A stretch of 64,000 nucleotides of DNA from Massariosphaeria phaeospora (GCA_011032825.1 JAADJZ010000008.1:682001-746000), one strand, 5' to 3'; positions 1 through 12,699 are shown, counted from the stretch's first letter. Notes: generated from the letters alone by a model not told the origin. Made by a program: numbers and translations.

Positions 1-1227
1 GTTACGATCCCGCAAGCCATCCTCGGCAACGATGTGCTCTGTCAAGCCAAGTCCGGTCTAGGAAAGACGGCCGTGTTCGTCCTCTCCACGCTTCAGCAGA
101 TGGATGAGAAGCCCGATATCGGTGTCACAACCATCCTCGTCATGTGCCATACCCGTGAGTTGGCATACCAGATCAAGAACGAGTACAACCGATTCGCCAA
201 GTTTCTCCCGGAGGTCAAGGTTGGTGTCTTCTACGGCGGTACCCCCGTGGCCAAGGACGTTGAGACTCTGTCTAACAAGGAGACACATCCTCACATTATT
301 GTTGGAACGCCTGGCCGGATCAATGCTCTTGTCCGCGATAAGCATCTTCGCCTTGCCGGCCTGAAGCACTTTGTTCTTGATGAGTGCGACAAGATGCTGG
401 ATGCCCCCGGTAAGCAAACGTGACTTAGTTCTCATCAACCCACTGACTCCGTTTAGACATGCGTAATGATGTGCAGAGTGTGTTCAGAGCCACTCCCTCG
501 CACAAGCAGGTGATGATGTTCTCTGCTACACTCTCCAAGGAGATCCGTGCCATCTGCAAGAAGTTCATGCAAAATCCACTCGAGATCTACGTTGATGACG
601 AGAAGAAATTGACCCTTCACGGTCTGCAGCAGTACTACATCAAGCTGGACGAGAAAGAGAAGAACCGGAAGCTCAACGATCTCCTTGATACGCTTGAGTT
701 CAACCAGGTTATTATCTTTGTTCGCTCGACTATTAGATGCACCGAACTCGACAAGTTGCTGAAAGAGTGCAATTTCCCTAGCACGGCAGTACATTCTGGT
801 ATTGACCAAACAGAACGGTATGTGTACGCGGCCGTCGTCAGATTTTGCTTGCTAACAATATCACAGTATCAAGCGGTACAAAGATTTCAAGCAATTCCAA
901 ACCCGCATTTGCGTCGCCACTGATGTCTTTGGTCGTGGTATCGATGTCGAGCGTATCAATGTTGCCATCAATTACGATATGCCTGAGGCGGCAGATGCCT
1001 ACCTTCACCGTGTCGGCCGTGCCGGTCGGTTCGGTACCAAAGGACTGAGCATCTCGTTCGTCAGCAACGAAGACGACGAGAAGACCCTCAAGGCGATCGA
1101 AGGCCGGTTCGAAGTTGAGCTTCCGTAAGTCGTCCTCGAGATTCATTATATGTATTACGAAGCTAATGTCCACCACAGCGAGTTCCCCGAGGAAGGTATC
1201 GATTCCTCGACCTACATGGACAATTGA
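1..1227 (+). CDS. sub2: ATP-dependent RNA helicase Sub2/UAP56 (5' truncated by window edge)
   Basis: DECD-box RNA helicase of the TREX complex, which couples splicing and transcription to mRNA export in the nucleus. The model is join(<1..409, 457..817, 867..1124, 1179..1227), 358 codons plus stop, open at the left edge; about 80 N-terminal residues (including the Q motif) lie outside. Visible motifs in order: Walker [14 protein letters not shown]-equivalent HTRELA, GTPGR, the diagnostic DECD box, SAT in FSATLSK, and the C-terminal helicase motif [10 protein letters not shown]. The DECD (not DEAD) box and the ending ...SSTYMDN separate it from other DEAD-box proteins. The three introns (47, 49 and 54 nt) have GTAAGC, GTATGT and GTAAGT donors. 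Identity is very secure; only the missing start is unknown. Confidence 0.97.
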
Positions 1228-1840
1228 ACAATCAAAATGGTCGACATTCTTGATCGTTCGTAGGGATGGAATTTCTCAGCTCTTCATGGCATCATATGTT
1301 TGCAATGATGGTGCTTTTCGTTTGTGACTGTCCTGTCACGGTTGTCGAAGAAAAGTACAGCTTGGCGTAGGAGGATTTCGACTTTGTGGGATGAGTAACT
1401 CGGGTGAAGGCGCGACGGCCCCTTCTGGCTACGTCTTATCAGGGCGCCTTTCAATCAATGAATTTCAAAATGCCTAAGATTGTTCCCACGTGATTTGATA
1501 TATATGCGTGTAGATGGACTCTGACCGATTGACAGAGCCACCAAATACTATGTAACCTCGTTGGCTCTTTATTCTGTAACCCCATTAGGCTTCATGGGCG
1601 GTCTAGGCTTCATCAAACGCTCTTTGACGAAGTTGACGTTCAGCAACAAACTTGGCAGCATGCCTGTCGTTACGAGTGCCGGATATGCGAGTTCCCGACC
1701 GTATCCGTTTTCGAGAAACGACCCTTGGAAAAAACTTCTGCGTTTCTCTAATCTCGCTTCTGCAAGTGCGTTCCTAACGACTTCCGAGGGGCTCGAGCGG
1801 TGCTGCTGCTGCTGCTCTCCCGACTCCCGAGCTGCGGGTG

Positions 1841-1868
1841 AGATTGGAGATTGGAGATTGGAGATTGG
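1841..1868. repeat. 7-bp tandem repeat (AGATTGG)x4
   Basis: Four perfect consecutive copies of AGATTGG are visible. Simple minisatellite in non-coding DNA; no function suggested. Confidence 0.9.
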
Positions 1869-4808
1869 AAATCCAAAGGTCGTAGGGCAGGGTTGGTGAG
1901 TAATGAGATTGTGGGCCTGATGAGGCCGGGGGCATTGCTGCTTTCGCGTTCATTTGTCTTCAATAATGTACTTGGAAAGACAGATGTACAAGCAGGGCAC
2001 AGCCCTGGAGACTGGAGAGATACAGATGCAGCGCAGAATGCGAGGTAGAGGTTGTGTGCGGAGTGCCCGGATGCTGACGTACGTACCTACCGGGGATTCT
2101 TTTAGGGGGTATATACCGATATACGGAACACGGTTCGTAGTCTTGGGGGTTTGTTTTATGAGAACTTGTTTATATGGATCGTGGATGTGTCTTTTTACCC
2201 GGTGAGCGGCTACTGGGGCAGGAGAGGCGCGGGGGATGGGCGAAACGGCGGGTTTTGACGGCTGACTGGTTGAATGGAAGGGTTCAAGGTACATGGGGTG
2301 GGAGTTTGAAGAGTGCCCCGGTGGGATGCGTCTGACACGCATTTTGGATATGCATCATTGTACCTGACTGAACTGACCGGTTCGGAGCACACAGCAGATA
2401 CATGGACATATGCGTGCATGCTGGTGAGACCAAGGCCTCAGGAAAAAAAAGGAGTGCAGCGAGTGTAGGTAGAAACTTTGGTCGAGTGCTCCGTAACACA
2501 TGGCATCAATGCGCAATCGTTGATCACTGATGCACGGACGGACGGACGACCGACGTGAAGGCTGACAGGCAGGCGCGCCGCGCGACGACCACGCACGAGT
2601 CCCAAGCCCTGTTGTTGGGCCTCCGACCAAGCTTCGGCAGCCACTCGCGATGCCGGCAATATTTCAGATGAGGATGACTCGTGAATGCGGCCCGTCCGCG
2701 GCTGGCAAACGCCACACACTTCAGGAACGGGCATGGTGTGGCTTCGCTACTCCTGAAGGGGATCCCTTCCATGTGACATGAGCGATGGAGAACGGCTTTG
2801 GCGCCAGCGAGGCTGAGGAGGCAGGACGAAAGAGGGCGGAAGCGCGAATTCGGTTAAAGACTCGGGAAGGCGTCGTGGGCTGTGGGTCTTGAGGCCTATG
2901 GGAGGACGACACACGTCCGTTGTGGTAATTCTTGAACGACATAGGAGCATGTCGGCGTCAATTGACTTTGGGATTGTCAGTTCAAGGTGATGATCCCTTT
3001 CTGGAAGCAGGAGTTTGGCATTTGGACGTGGCGAAAACCTTTATTGGCCTCGCCTTTTCGGTATTGGGGTCGCCGGTGCTTCTATTTTAGAGAACCCTGT
3101 GCCTTTTCGACCTGCCCCTGGTGAAGATCAACCATGGCAAATTTAAAATGCCCTGTTTATCTTCCAATCGACGGCCTATCACGATGCGTAATGACGATCC
3201 GGTTGTGCACCCGGCGGCCCAAGTTCTGCTTGCAGGCGAAATAAGTTCCTGGGCCGCTATAACTGATTGAATTACGGAGTATGATAGTGGTCTGGAGAAC
3301 GCTTCTGCAACCATCTGGGCGCAATCTGACTGGGTATACTGATGAGATGCGGCTCTCATCGGTCGGAGATGCGAATACAACCGCCACGGGTGGTTGTCGA
3401 ATTAAGGGTTGAGAGGAGGTGTTTCCCGAAACGTACCCATCCTCACAAGTCAGATGAGACCCTGGTCAAGATCAGTTGGGGTAGTCTAGCGGAGAGTCAT
3501 ATCTGAAGCGAAAGCCGTACAATAGGTAGTAAAAACTCGCAGTTGATCTTGTCTTGTCATTTCACCGTCTACGTAGAGGTTCCATCGCCGCCTCGGATAG
3601 CAGCCGAAGCTCACAGTATTTTAGGAGTGGCGAAGAGGGGTTGCGGGGCAAAGACTAATGGAGATAATCCGTGATCTCGATCCGCCCCCAGCTGTCGAGT
3701 CCCAGAGGCAGTGCTCGCTTGAGGGATGATCACACAAGTCCAACATGCTGAAACAGAAATCGTGCATCCATGTGGTTGGGAACTGTTGAGCGGAAGCGGG
3801 CTTGCTGACTTGACAGGCAAAGTACATGTCTTGGCAAGGTTCCCACCTCGGAAGCACCGCTTCATGCAAACAGGAAGAGCGCTGCAGAGCGCGCATATAG
3901 GAGATGATCTGGTCAACTGCAGCCGACTGGAAAGGTCCAAGTCGAGGCGACGTTGATATACGGAGTACCAGTGCTATTGTCATTGAGTTGGCTGACAGGT
4001 TCCGTCAACCCCAAACCTTGGTGCTGTACCTTCTGTTGTGCGTGTACGGAGTACCTTGAGGAAGAACCCGATGTTTCTCGTTTCCGGCGAACGGGAACGA
4101 GCAGGACGAGCGTGCAGTCGGTGCGCCGCCTCTTGCGGTAGGTTCTGGCGACTACGCCAGCCTCCATGTGCACAATTCGCCGGTTTGCAGCTCCGAGACG
4201 CCAATGCCACCGGTGGTAGACAATAGCGCCTCCCACTACAGAGGGGGCCTGTGTATGTAGGCCGGGTGGTGGATGTTGCCAGCGCGGATCAAACGTGACA
4301 GCCGTTGGGCAGGCAGCATCGGGGGCTGGGTGAGAGGAATGGGCTCAACGACGAAAGCGACGTTCAGGCTCTGCCGGAGGAGGGACGGAGGAGACGACGT
4401 CATCCCGTAGCAAGAAGCATCGCCAGGCCCAGGCTGTGTGCGGTCCGACTAGGGCTGCGGACATTGCAAGCGCACGGGCCGGCGACAACCTTCCAAGGAA
4501 TGATGAACTGGCGTGAGCTTGCCAGCACCACTGCCTTGGCGCAGGCCCACACGCGCAGCCCGTGCAGACGAGAGGGAACGGCCGACGTCAGGATCAACTG
4601 CACAGCCGTTGCCTGCACCATTGGCCGCGGGTTGTGTTGGGGGCAGTGATACGCGCGGTGCCGCGGGAAAGGGGGCGGAGGCGCTCCTGCTCCTGCTGGA
4701 ACTTCACGAGAGTGACGGCGGTATACAAGACTCAAGTATGTGCTCGGGGGGCAGCGGAAGAGGCAGACGCACCGGCGGGAGTCATGAACTGCGGTGGACT
4801 GCGGTGGC

Positions 4809-4830
4809 GCGACATGTCGCGACATGTCGC
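4809..4830. repeat. 22-bp perfect palindrome made of two 10-bp units
   Basis: Two consecutive GACATGTCGC units preceded by GC make a sequence identical to its own reverse complement over 22 bp. It could be a cruciform or a site for a dimeric DNA-binding protein. It lies about 1.2 kb upstream of the next start codon. Confidence 0.8.
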
Positions 4831-5439
4831 TCGACGACGCGCCCCTCCGCCGCGCCGATCAGATCACCGACCTCAGGGCGTGCGAGTCGGTGAGAAAGGA
4901 CGTGGCGGGCGCGCAGGCCGCGCACTCGGCAGCAGGGTGCAGGCGTCTAGCGAATTGCTCTTCGCGGTGGCAGGCTGGCAGGCTGGCTGGCAGCCGGCGC
5001 AGCGAAAAAGCAGCCTGGCTGCGGCCAGCGGAGGGAGTGATAGATATCGTATCCGCAGGTGCCGCGTTGGCAGGACGTGGACCGGAGGCAGCGGCCCTCG
5101 TGCAGTGCAGTCGCGCGAAGACATGGCAGCGCTGGAGAGCAGCAAACCGAGCCGGGCTGCTGCATTTGCCACCCGCGCTGCACCATCGCAGCAGGAATAA
5201 GGAGCATAAGGAGCATCCCATCATTGCCCTGGCGGCGGCGGCGCGAGCACGACCGTCGATGCGCCGCGCGCCCATCCACGGCCTGATGCGGCGGCGGCCT
5301 AGCGAGGCGGCCGTGGCTCCAGAACCCAGCGCGCCAGAGTGAAAGTGGCACATCAAGCTTTAAGATAGCAGGCGCATCAACCCCCCTCGGTGCCTGTCTC
5401 TCTCCGCTGTCCCGCCAGCCGGCCCATCTGCACTGCACG

Positions 5440-5530
5440 CACATTCACTCACTCTCGCTCGCTCGCTCTCCCTCTCGCGCCCTCTCTCTCCCTCCTGCTG
5501 CCTCCTCACCCGTCGTCGCCCGCCTCCTGC
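5440..5530 (+). promoter_or_regulatory. Pyrimidine-rich promoter or 5' leader tract
   Basis: A CT-rich stretch (CTCGCTCGCTCGCTCTCCC and similar) lies 460-550 bp upstream of the start codon at 5988. CT-rich tracts near transcription starts are a common feature of filamentous fungal promoters. Assignment is by position and composition only. Confidence 0.4.
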
Positions 5531-5987
5531 TCCGCTCGCTGTCCAGCGTGTCCGCTCGCTTTGATCTCAGATTGTCTTGTAGCACCGGCAACTTGTGGCA
5601 CCGTCGACTGTGCCCGATTGCGCTTTCCTTAGCCCGGCGCGCCCCCATTCGTCGCGCCTTGCGAAAAGAGTGGCAGTTCCCGCTTTCCACCACAGCTTTT
5701 CTCGCGACCGTTGAGACTCAACTTTCTGGCCCTCCTCTCCCACCCACGCCTCTCTTTTATCGCCTGTCTCATGCCGACCCGCTGAACCGTCGCTCGCCCG
5801 CTGTACACTCATTCCCGACCCTATCTTAATCAATAATTACCTGCCTGCTGCTGCTGCTGTCGGTGCCGAACCCTCCGCGCTCACTGGCACTGGCTACGCG
5901 GCCTCGTCGAACGCCAACTTTTGGCTCTCACCAACCCCGGCCCTTTCTGTGTCTGCCCGTCAACAGCACCGCCGAGCATCCTCCGCC

Positions 5988-8637
5988 ATGGCTCCCGCTG
6001 TTCCCAGACTTCGAATTTTGTCAGGTGCGTCATTCCCAGCATCTACTACCACACGACAGCTCGTTATCGATGGGTCGCTCTCGCATCCGTCCCGCTTCTA
6101 GGGACAGCGAGCTCCAGCTCGACCTCAGTCCTATATTTCACTTCGTCGTCTCCATTCTGTGCCGCTTCAGTAAACATGCTAACCATGCTGTGCAGTCGGC
6201 GGCAATGCCGTTTCAGCCTTTCTCTCATGGCGGCTCCAAGCGACCAACGCCTGCGACGTCACCCTTGTGTGGAAGTCGGGATTTGATAGCGTCGCTCAAT
6301 ACGGGATTTCCTTCAAGTAAGCCGGTTGTGTTCGATTGCGTCGATCACATCACTAACACCCAGCTAGGTCCGCCCTCTATGGCAATGAGCGCTTTAAACC
6401 ATACTCAGGTACGCATTGAGAAACCCTTTACTGAGACACCAGCTAACGTTTTGCCCAGTTGTCCGCACACCGGAAGACGCGGCACATTCTTCCAAACAGC
6501 CATTCGACTATGTCCTGCTCTGCGTCAAAGCCTTGCCTGATGTATACGATATCGCCAACATAATCGAATCCGTTGTCTCGCCCCAACACACCTGCATCCT
6601 TATGAACACCACACACAGTCTTGGGGTTGAATCATATCTGGAGCAGCGATTTCCAACAAACGTGGTATTGTCATTAGTCTCGGGGGCCGAGATAGCACAG
6701 CTCGGCGCGAGCGAGTTTGAACATAAGGGTGCAACAGACATCTGGGTGGGCCCGGCCAACAAGAACCCATCTATTCCGGCGCAAATACAGTCGGACATGG
6801 CGGAAGCGCTTTCCATGACGCTGAGCTCGGGGCAAGTCGATTGCAGAGTGTCGCTTAACATCCGCCAACAGCAGTACGAGAGGATGATCGGGTACGTCAT
6901 CCTTCTATGCAGCATCTCCAGGCTAGTCTGCTAACATCCCCCAGTCCAATCGCTTTCCAACCTGCCAGTGTTCTTTTTGAAACACCCAACCATGCTGAGT
7001 TGGTTGAGAAGGTAGGTGTCCGAGCCTTGGTAACAGGCGTACTCGATGAGTTGCTTGCCCTCGCCACAGCACAAGACTGCGTGTTTCCCGCCAACTTCCG
7101 GGAAACCACTTTCAATCAGATGATACAGCCGCAAGCGAACAATAGTACCATGTGGATGGATTTCGAAGCAAAGCGTCCTATGGAAATTGAGACTTACCTG
7201 GGGTCGCCCCTGAAACTTGCACAGGACGCCAACGTTCCTTTACCTCGCATCGAGACCCTCTACGCTACCCTACATCACATAAACATTGTCAACCGGACTC
7301 GTCCCACCGCTGCGTCGACACCGGTTCCTACAAACGGAGCACATCTACCACCACCTCCGCCGCGAATGTCTTCGGCTCCCTTACCTCGACCGGGAGTACC
7401 CGGTGGGCCTATGATGAACGGAAACGGTCCCATGAAGGGTGGACCGCGTGCAGGTAGCAGGGCACCGTCTATGAATGGTGCTCCGCCAATGATACGGCGA
7501 GGACCACCTCCAGGTCAAATGAACGGAGGTTACCCCCCCAGAGCAATGAACAACGGTCCTAATGGCCGACGGCCTTCCTTTGACGATAACAACCTCGAAG
7601 AGTTTAGCCATTTGATGCTATATGACAACCTGGTTGATGAAGGGGGCGCTCCTGGGGGCTATGACGCTGGAGGTGCTTCTCCCAACGACCTCGCTCTGCG
7701 TGAAAGGGAGCTCATGCTCCGCCAAAAGGAGTTGCATATCAGGGAACAGGAGCTCAATATGCGGCGAGGCCAGCGTCCTCCTCCGCCCCGTGCGCCTGCT
7801 TCGCACGTCGGTGGTTTTGACGACGATGACGATGAGGACGACTTTTTTGATCCCATGGCCGCGCGCGCCCCTGCGCCGTTGGTCGATCCCGACAATTTTG
7901 ATATGATGAGCGTGACCTCGCGCCGCAATCGCAAAATACCCAGTGCCAGCCAAATTCGCAAGAACCCTGAAATGGGAGGCATGGGAGGCAATGGTGGTCC
8001 CCAACAGGGGCGATCAAGGAATCCCTTTGCCCGCCCTGGGATGAATAAGAACCGGACCAGCGCGAGGATGATGCAGGATGTTCCTGGTCTCCACGATTCT
8101 CTCATGAACAACCCTTTGATGGCGTACTCGTCGAATCGCTACGGCGACGTTGACCGGGGGACGATGGGAGCGCAGTCGAGAGCGAATTCACTGACCGCCG
8201 CTCGTCTAGATGAGCTTCAGCAAGGCGGCAGCTACAGCGCCTACCCGCCACTGAACCCGCCAACGAACCGACGAACAAGCCAGTCGCCTGGCAATCCCCT
8301 CAGTCCTGGCCCGCGTCCGGTGGGCCGACCATCTCCGCCGAACGGATATGCTCCCAATGGGATGCAGCCTAACGGAGGACGCCCGTCGCCGCCTGGTATG
8401 AGACAGCCTGTTCCACGTCATCCGCCTGGACATGGAAACGCAATAGCGCCGCAACAAGTTGAGCAATACGCTGGGGTGAGCACTCTTTACCCGCCCAAGT
8501 CTCGTCCCGAAGTACGCTCCCTAACCGGATCTGCCAGCGCTAGTGATGGCAGCGATAAGCTTCAACTAGATTCGGAGAACTCTGCGCATAGCAGCCAGAG
8601 CAGCCTAGGACCCCGTCCTCCACTCGGCGTTCGGTAA
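5988..8637 (+). CDS. Ketopantoate reductase (ApbA/PanE)-like protein with long disordered C-terminal tail
   Basis: The model is join(5988..6024, 6196..6316, 6368..6408, 6459..6891, 6945..8637), 774 aa. Residues 1-210 form a Rossmann-type half with a glycine-rich turn near the N-terminus (SVGGNAVSAF) and a conserved-looking middle (FDYVLLCVKALPD). Residues 212-328 match an ApbA C-terminal helical domain. The remaining roughly 445 residues are low-complexity, rich in Pro, Gly, Met, Asn and Arg, with a charged coiled-coil-like segment near 462-493 (repeated RE/QKE/REQE) and an acidic Asp/Glu run near 505. Ordinary ketopantoate reductases are about 300-400 aa, so the tail is more than a doubling. 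The glycine turn deviates from GxGxxG, so catalytic activity is uncertain. The start was chosen as the ATG in a good context (GCCATGGCT) that opens straight into the Rossmann strand. Introns are 171, 51, 50 and 53 nt. Confidence 0.88.
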
Positions 8638-10388
8638 AAGAGGAGATCTGTTTTATATCGCATCTGCGGCATTCGACTTGGAGTATGTTGGGAGTTTGCA
8701 TTTCGTCTCGAGTTCTTGATCTGCTGTTGACGGCAGCCGTCCATCCATCCTTGGCTCTCCTACTCATCTTCTCTTCTGGAATACGATTACGCACTGGACT
8801 TTATTACAGCTCGACGGCCGCGGGATCGAGGGGCTTTCATGAACTGTCAGAAGCTACTTCAGGGGCTCTTATGGCGAGTAATTAATGACGAACATTAGAG
8901 GGGGTTTCAGGGAGGACACATTGCACGTATACAGACCGATCTTAGCGCAAGGTCGTCTCCTTCAAGTTTTTTAATTGTCTTAATCGTACATAGTGTAGAC
9001 GTTCTCACGGCGACGTCTCGTTCCATCAGACTGGCGCCCCGTTAATTCCTTGCATGGGCCGCATGGTGGGTTTGGGTCTTGTTCCTGTCCCGGTTTTCGA
9101 TACATGCACATGTTCTTTGGTTGGCATCTTGCCATGGAAGCTATTCACAGTGTGTGTTGATTTTGAACTGGCAGTGCACTATTTATTGGCGAGCGGCGAC
9201 AAACTCTGGTCTTTCGAGCGAGGCAGGTCGAGAGCAGAGTGGAAGCATCAGGGGCGGAGAGGCGGATTCCTGTAGCAGAACATATATAGCTTGGTGCGGC
9301 GGCAAAAGAGACGTTCCTTTGGATGTACAGATCGAGTGTGAATGTTTATTGTGAATATGCATGACCTTTGGTAGCCCTTTAAAGGTAGCCATTGTCTAGA
9401 TACTGATAGCATATTCTAACCCAGTATGAAGATGTTACTGTTTCGTTGCTAAAGCTACCCGAAGTAAGTGTTGCTAGAATCTTCTCTATTAATAGTCAAG
9501 AGGTCCGCAAGTAATAACGGATTCTTCGGGCGGTATGACAGCTAGGAACCGCGCTACAGGGGTAGACTGTGTAGACTGTGGGGAACCTCAGCCGCTGACG
9601 TCGTTCACGACGCAGTGCCGGTAGTATTGTATAGATGGTAGATACGAAAGTCGACTTGGCTATTGCTAGGATAGATTCTTACACTGTCAAGAGGGTTAGG
9701 TACGTTGTCTCGATCAGCCACGATTTCTGGGGGCAGTTTGGCCGCGGCTTTTGTTTCAATTGCCCGCCCGTCTGGTGACGCTAGAGGTCACGCAGCGGGA
9801 ACCCAACACGGTGTCGCCGGAAGACCAATGCGCGCATCCCGATTGCAATGTCCCAGCTGATTTGACACCCAACGCGCCGTCGCTCTGTCTTGTCTGGTTC
9901 AACAAGAGATCGTATCGTGCTGTGTACTTGCGTACCTCGGCCCCGCCCACATCCCGGCCAGCCCGACCCCGCCTGCCAAAACGGGCGCCGACGCCTCTCC
10001 AACCACCACGCTGAGCTCCCAACCGGCGAGCAGTTGGCGGGAGGGCAGCACTGCCGCTCTAGCCAAAGCCAACTCTGCTCCTAGTTCCCCTCGCGTGACC
10101 GTTCCATTGCGCTCTACCTCACGCAGTCGTGACACGGCAAGCTTTTCCCTCTCACTCCACCACGCCATCAGCATCGCCGTCCTTCTACTTGTGCTTGCTT
10201 TCCAGCTGCTAGCACCCCGCCTCCCTCACGAACTCCGGCAGTACTTTTCATCAAAGCCGCATTGGCGCGTGCCGTCACCTGAGTTCACGCTTCGGAATCC
10301 CGTCCTTTTCCACGAACCGCCGACCTGTCCCAGACCTGACCAGCACGTCGCGTTCGCCGGCACCTTCTACACAAACACCGAACGCAGC
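8638..10388. other. Intergenic region upstream of glucokinase
   Basis: About 1.75 kb. No supported gene. From about 10095 the frame of the glucokinase first exon is already open (see findings), so part of this may be coding in an alternative transcript; otherwise I see only the 3' end of the previous gene and a promoter. Confidence 0.5.
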
Positions 10389-12081
10389 ATGAATCTGGCA
10401 GAACAAGCCAAGCGGGTAGCCGCCGAGTTCGAGTTCGGCCCCGGAAATGTCAGGAAGGCCGTCAAGGAGTTTGTGCGGGAGATGGGTATGTTGGAGGCAT
10501 GCATGTTGCTAGATTGGCGCTGACGATTTCAGATGAGGGATTGCAGAAAGAGGGAACAGAACTGAGCCAGATCCCCACATACGTCACTGCTGTGCCCAAT
10601 GGAACTGAGAAGGTACGGCACCCACACAACCCTACAATGCCACCCGCAATGTCCGGTCTGACGCTGGACAGGGCCTTTACATGGCTGTTGACCTAGGCGG
10701 CACCAACTTCCGTGTCTGTTCGATCCAGCTCCACGGCAATACTACCTTCTCCCTCACCCAGAGCAAAGTCGCCATCCCACACGAGCTCATGGTCGCGAAG
10801 ACGTCCAAAGAGCTCTTCTCCTTCCTCGCCAAGCAAATTGAGAACTTCCTCAAGGCACATCATGAAGACCACTATACCGCGACTATCAAACGCCGGCAGA
10901 CAGAGGGTAATATCAAGGAGGAAGAGATATTCGACTTGGGCTTTACCTTCTCCTTCCCGGTACAGCAAATCGGGATCAACAAGGGAGTGCTGATGCGTTG
11001 GACGAAGGGGTTCGACATCCAGGAAACGATTGGCCAAGATGTCTGCGCTCTGCTTCAGAAAGAGATTGACGAGCTTCATCTCCCAGTCCGTGTGGCCGCC
11101 TTGGTCAATGATACTGTGGGGACCTTGATGGCTCGATCGTACACGTCTCCTGGCAAGACTGGCACGCTTTTGGGCGCAATATTCGGAACCGGGACAAATG
11201 GCGCGTACGTGGAGAAACTAGACAAAGTCTCCAAGCTCACGCAGAGCAAAGACGCTGGTGACTTTGACAAATCGACTGGAGAGATGATTGTGAATACGGA
11301 ATGGGGCTCTTTCGACAATTCCCTCCGCACACTCCCGAACACACCGTATGATGTCGAGCTAGATGCGAAGTCGGTGAACCCGGGTATTCAGATGTTCGAG
11401 AAGCGTGTTTCAGGCATGTTTCTAGGAGAGCTCCTTCGTATTGCGCTCGTAGGACTCGTGAAAGACCCTGCCATTCCGCTTTTCAAGGACGAGAACTCCT
11501 CACAGAACGATGTCCACAGCACTACACAAATCCACGAGGGGAGTCCAATTTGGAAGCAATGGGGTATCGACACTAGCTTTCTGAGCATCTGCGCTGGCGA
11601 TCACAGCGACGGACACAGAGTGATACGGCAGACGCTTGACAAAGAATACGGCATCTCAGCCGTGAGTGCCGAAGATGCTGAAGCGGTTCGGGAGATTGCT
11701 TTCGCTGTCGGCCGCCGTGCAGCGCGCCTTGCAGCCGTTGCTATTGGCGCAATCGTCCTTGAAACTGGTAGACTGAGATCGGCGACTGCATCCGGCACAG
11801 CAACCACGGAGGATAAGGAAGGCGTCGACCCGCCCCGAGGCACCGTCGATTCGAGCGGACGAGGCGAAGTCGCCGAGGAGGATGTCATTGATATTGGTGT
11901 TGACGGGTCTCTGGTCGAATTCTACCCTAACTTTGAAGAGCATATTCGGCAGGCGCTTCGCGAAGTCGAGGAGATTGGCGAACAGGGCGAGAAGCGCATT
12001 AGGATTGGCATTGCGAAGGATGGGTCCGGTGTTGGTGCGGCGTTGATTGCGCTGGTGGCCGGGCGGATGACGGAGGATTAG
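10389..12081 (+). CDS. GLK1: Glucokinase (hexokinase family)
   Basis: Phosphorylates glucose to glucose-6-phosphate with ATP in the cytosol, the first step of glycolysis. The model is join(10389..10485, 10533..10612, 10672..12081), 528 aa. Visible motifs: phosphate-binding LGGTNFR at residues 67-73, the sugar-binding hexokinase signature LGFTFSFP at 148-155, the catalytic Asp in VNDTVGT near 206, and FGTGTN near 230. The GTGTNGAY form and the SKVAIP segment fit the glucokinase branch rather than hexokinase. A roughly 30-residue polar insertion (about 11780-11880, Thr/Glu/Gly/Pro rich) precedes the conserved IDIGVDGSLVEFYP block. The ATG at 10389 starts at the usual family N-terminus (MNLAEQAKRV); the same frame is open upstream to an ATG or alternative start at 10095. 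Both introns (47 and 59 nt) are canonical. Confidence 0.94.
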
Positions 12082-12625
12082 GTGTAGTGTTCTTATATGG
12101 ATAGGGTTGAGTGATCTAGAACCGATATAGGGTATCTTGCATGTCGAGTTGAACAACTCGGGAATGTGTAGTAAATATATGCGGTTGCTTGCAACTCTAG
12201 TAGCTTCTTGCCATGGTAGTTGATTCATTCGTGATGAACTCTAGCTCTCTTGAAGAACTCGGTACCTCGTGTGCATATGAGAGAATTGATTCATGAGCTG
12301 CTATTGGTATAGGTACAAGTGTAAAAAAAGAATTATATCATATCAGTTGAATTCGGCCATCTACGCCATAAGTAGGTGGTCCACCCCACCCCCACTTCCT
12401 CCGCCAAGCCACGCCCCGCCGCCCCGCTCCGCCCGCCCGCCCGCCCGCGGCTTCCCGGCAAACAAATTTAGCGCATTGCCTACGCACTCAGTGACTCACC
12501 GATTTTTTTCTTTGTTAGCCTCCCGCGTCTTCCCTCCAGCCTCTTCGCTATCACTGCGCATGTCTTTTTTCTTTCTAGTGTATATTTATTCCGGACTTGG
12601 GAAAATCTCATACATCAATCATCCA
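12082..12625. other. Intergenic region with C-rich tract
   Basis: No gene seen. About 12380-12450 is strongly C-rich on the plus strand (runs of CCCGCC). It ends at the tRNA gene. Confidence 0.6.
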
Positions 12626-12699
12626 GCCCGGTTGGCACAATTGGCTAGCGCGTGAGACTTTTAATCTCAAGGCTGTGGGTTCGAATCCCACATCGGGCG
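12626..12699 (+). tRNA. tRNA-Lys (anticodon UUU)
   Basis: Folds by eye as an intronless tRNA. The seven-pair acceptor stem is GCCCGGT/ATCGGGC with one G-U pair and discriminator G. The D-loop region contains AATTGGCTA, with one likely mismatch in the D stem. The anticodon stem TGAGA/TCTCA closes loop CTTTTAA with anticodon TTT at 12660-12662. The T arm is GTGGG-TTCGAAT-CCCAC. The B box GGTTCGAATCC is perfect and a T-rich Pol III stop follows within 15 nt. Confidence 0.96.

Larger units (their letters stand above)
1228..5987. other. Intergenic region, no supported gene
   Basis: About 4.8 kb between sub2 and the next gene. Open frames here are short, overlap on both strands, and show no recognisable domain; the GC-rich part (about 3.9-5.4 kb) has several long frames simply because stops are rare. 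It holds a 7-bp tandem repeat at 1841, a perfect palindrome at 4809 and a pyrimidine-rich stretch near 5440-5530 that is probably the promoter of the downstream gene. Confidence 0.6.

Noticed and set aside
3900..5400. Several long overlapping frames on both strands in GC-rich DNA
   Set aside because: They overlap each other in different frames, lack any domain, and stops are rare there because of composition. Frame length alone is not evidence.
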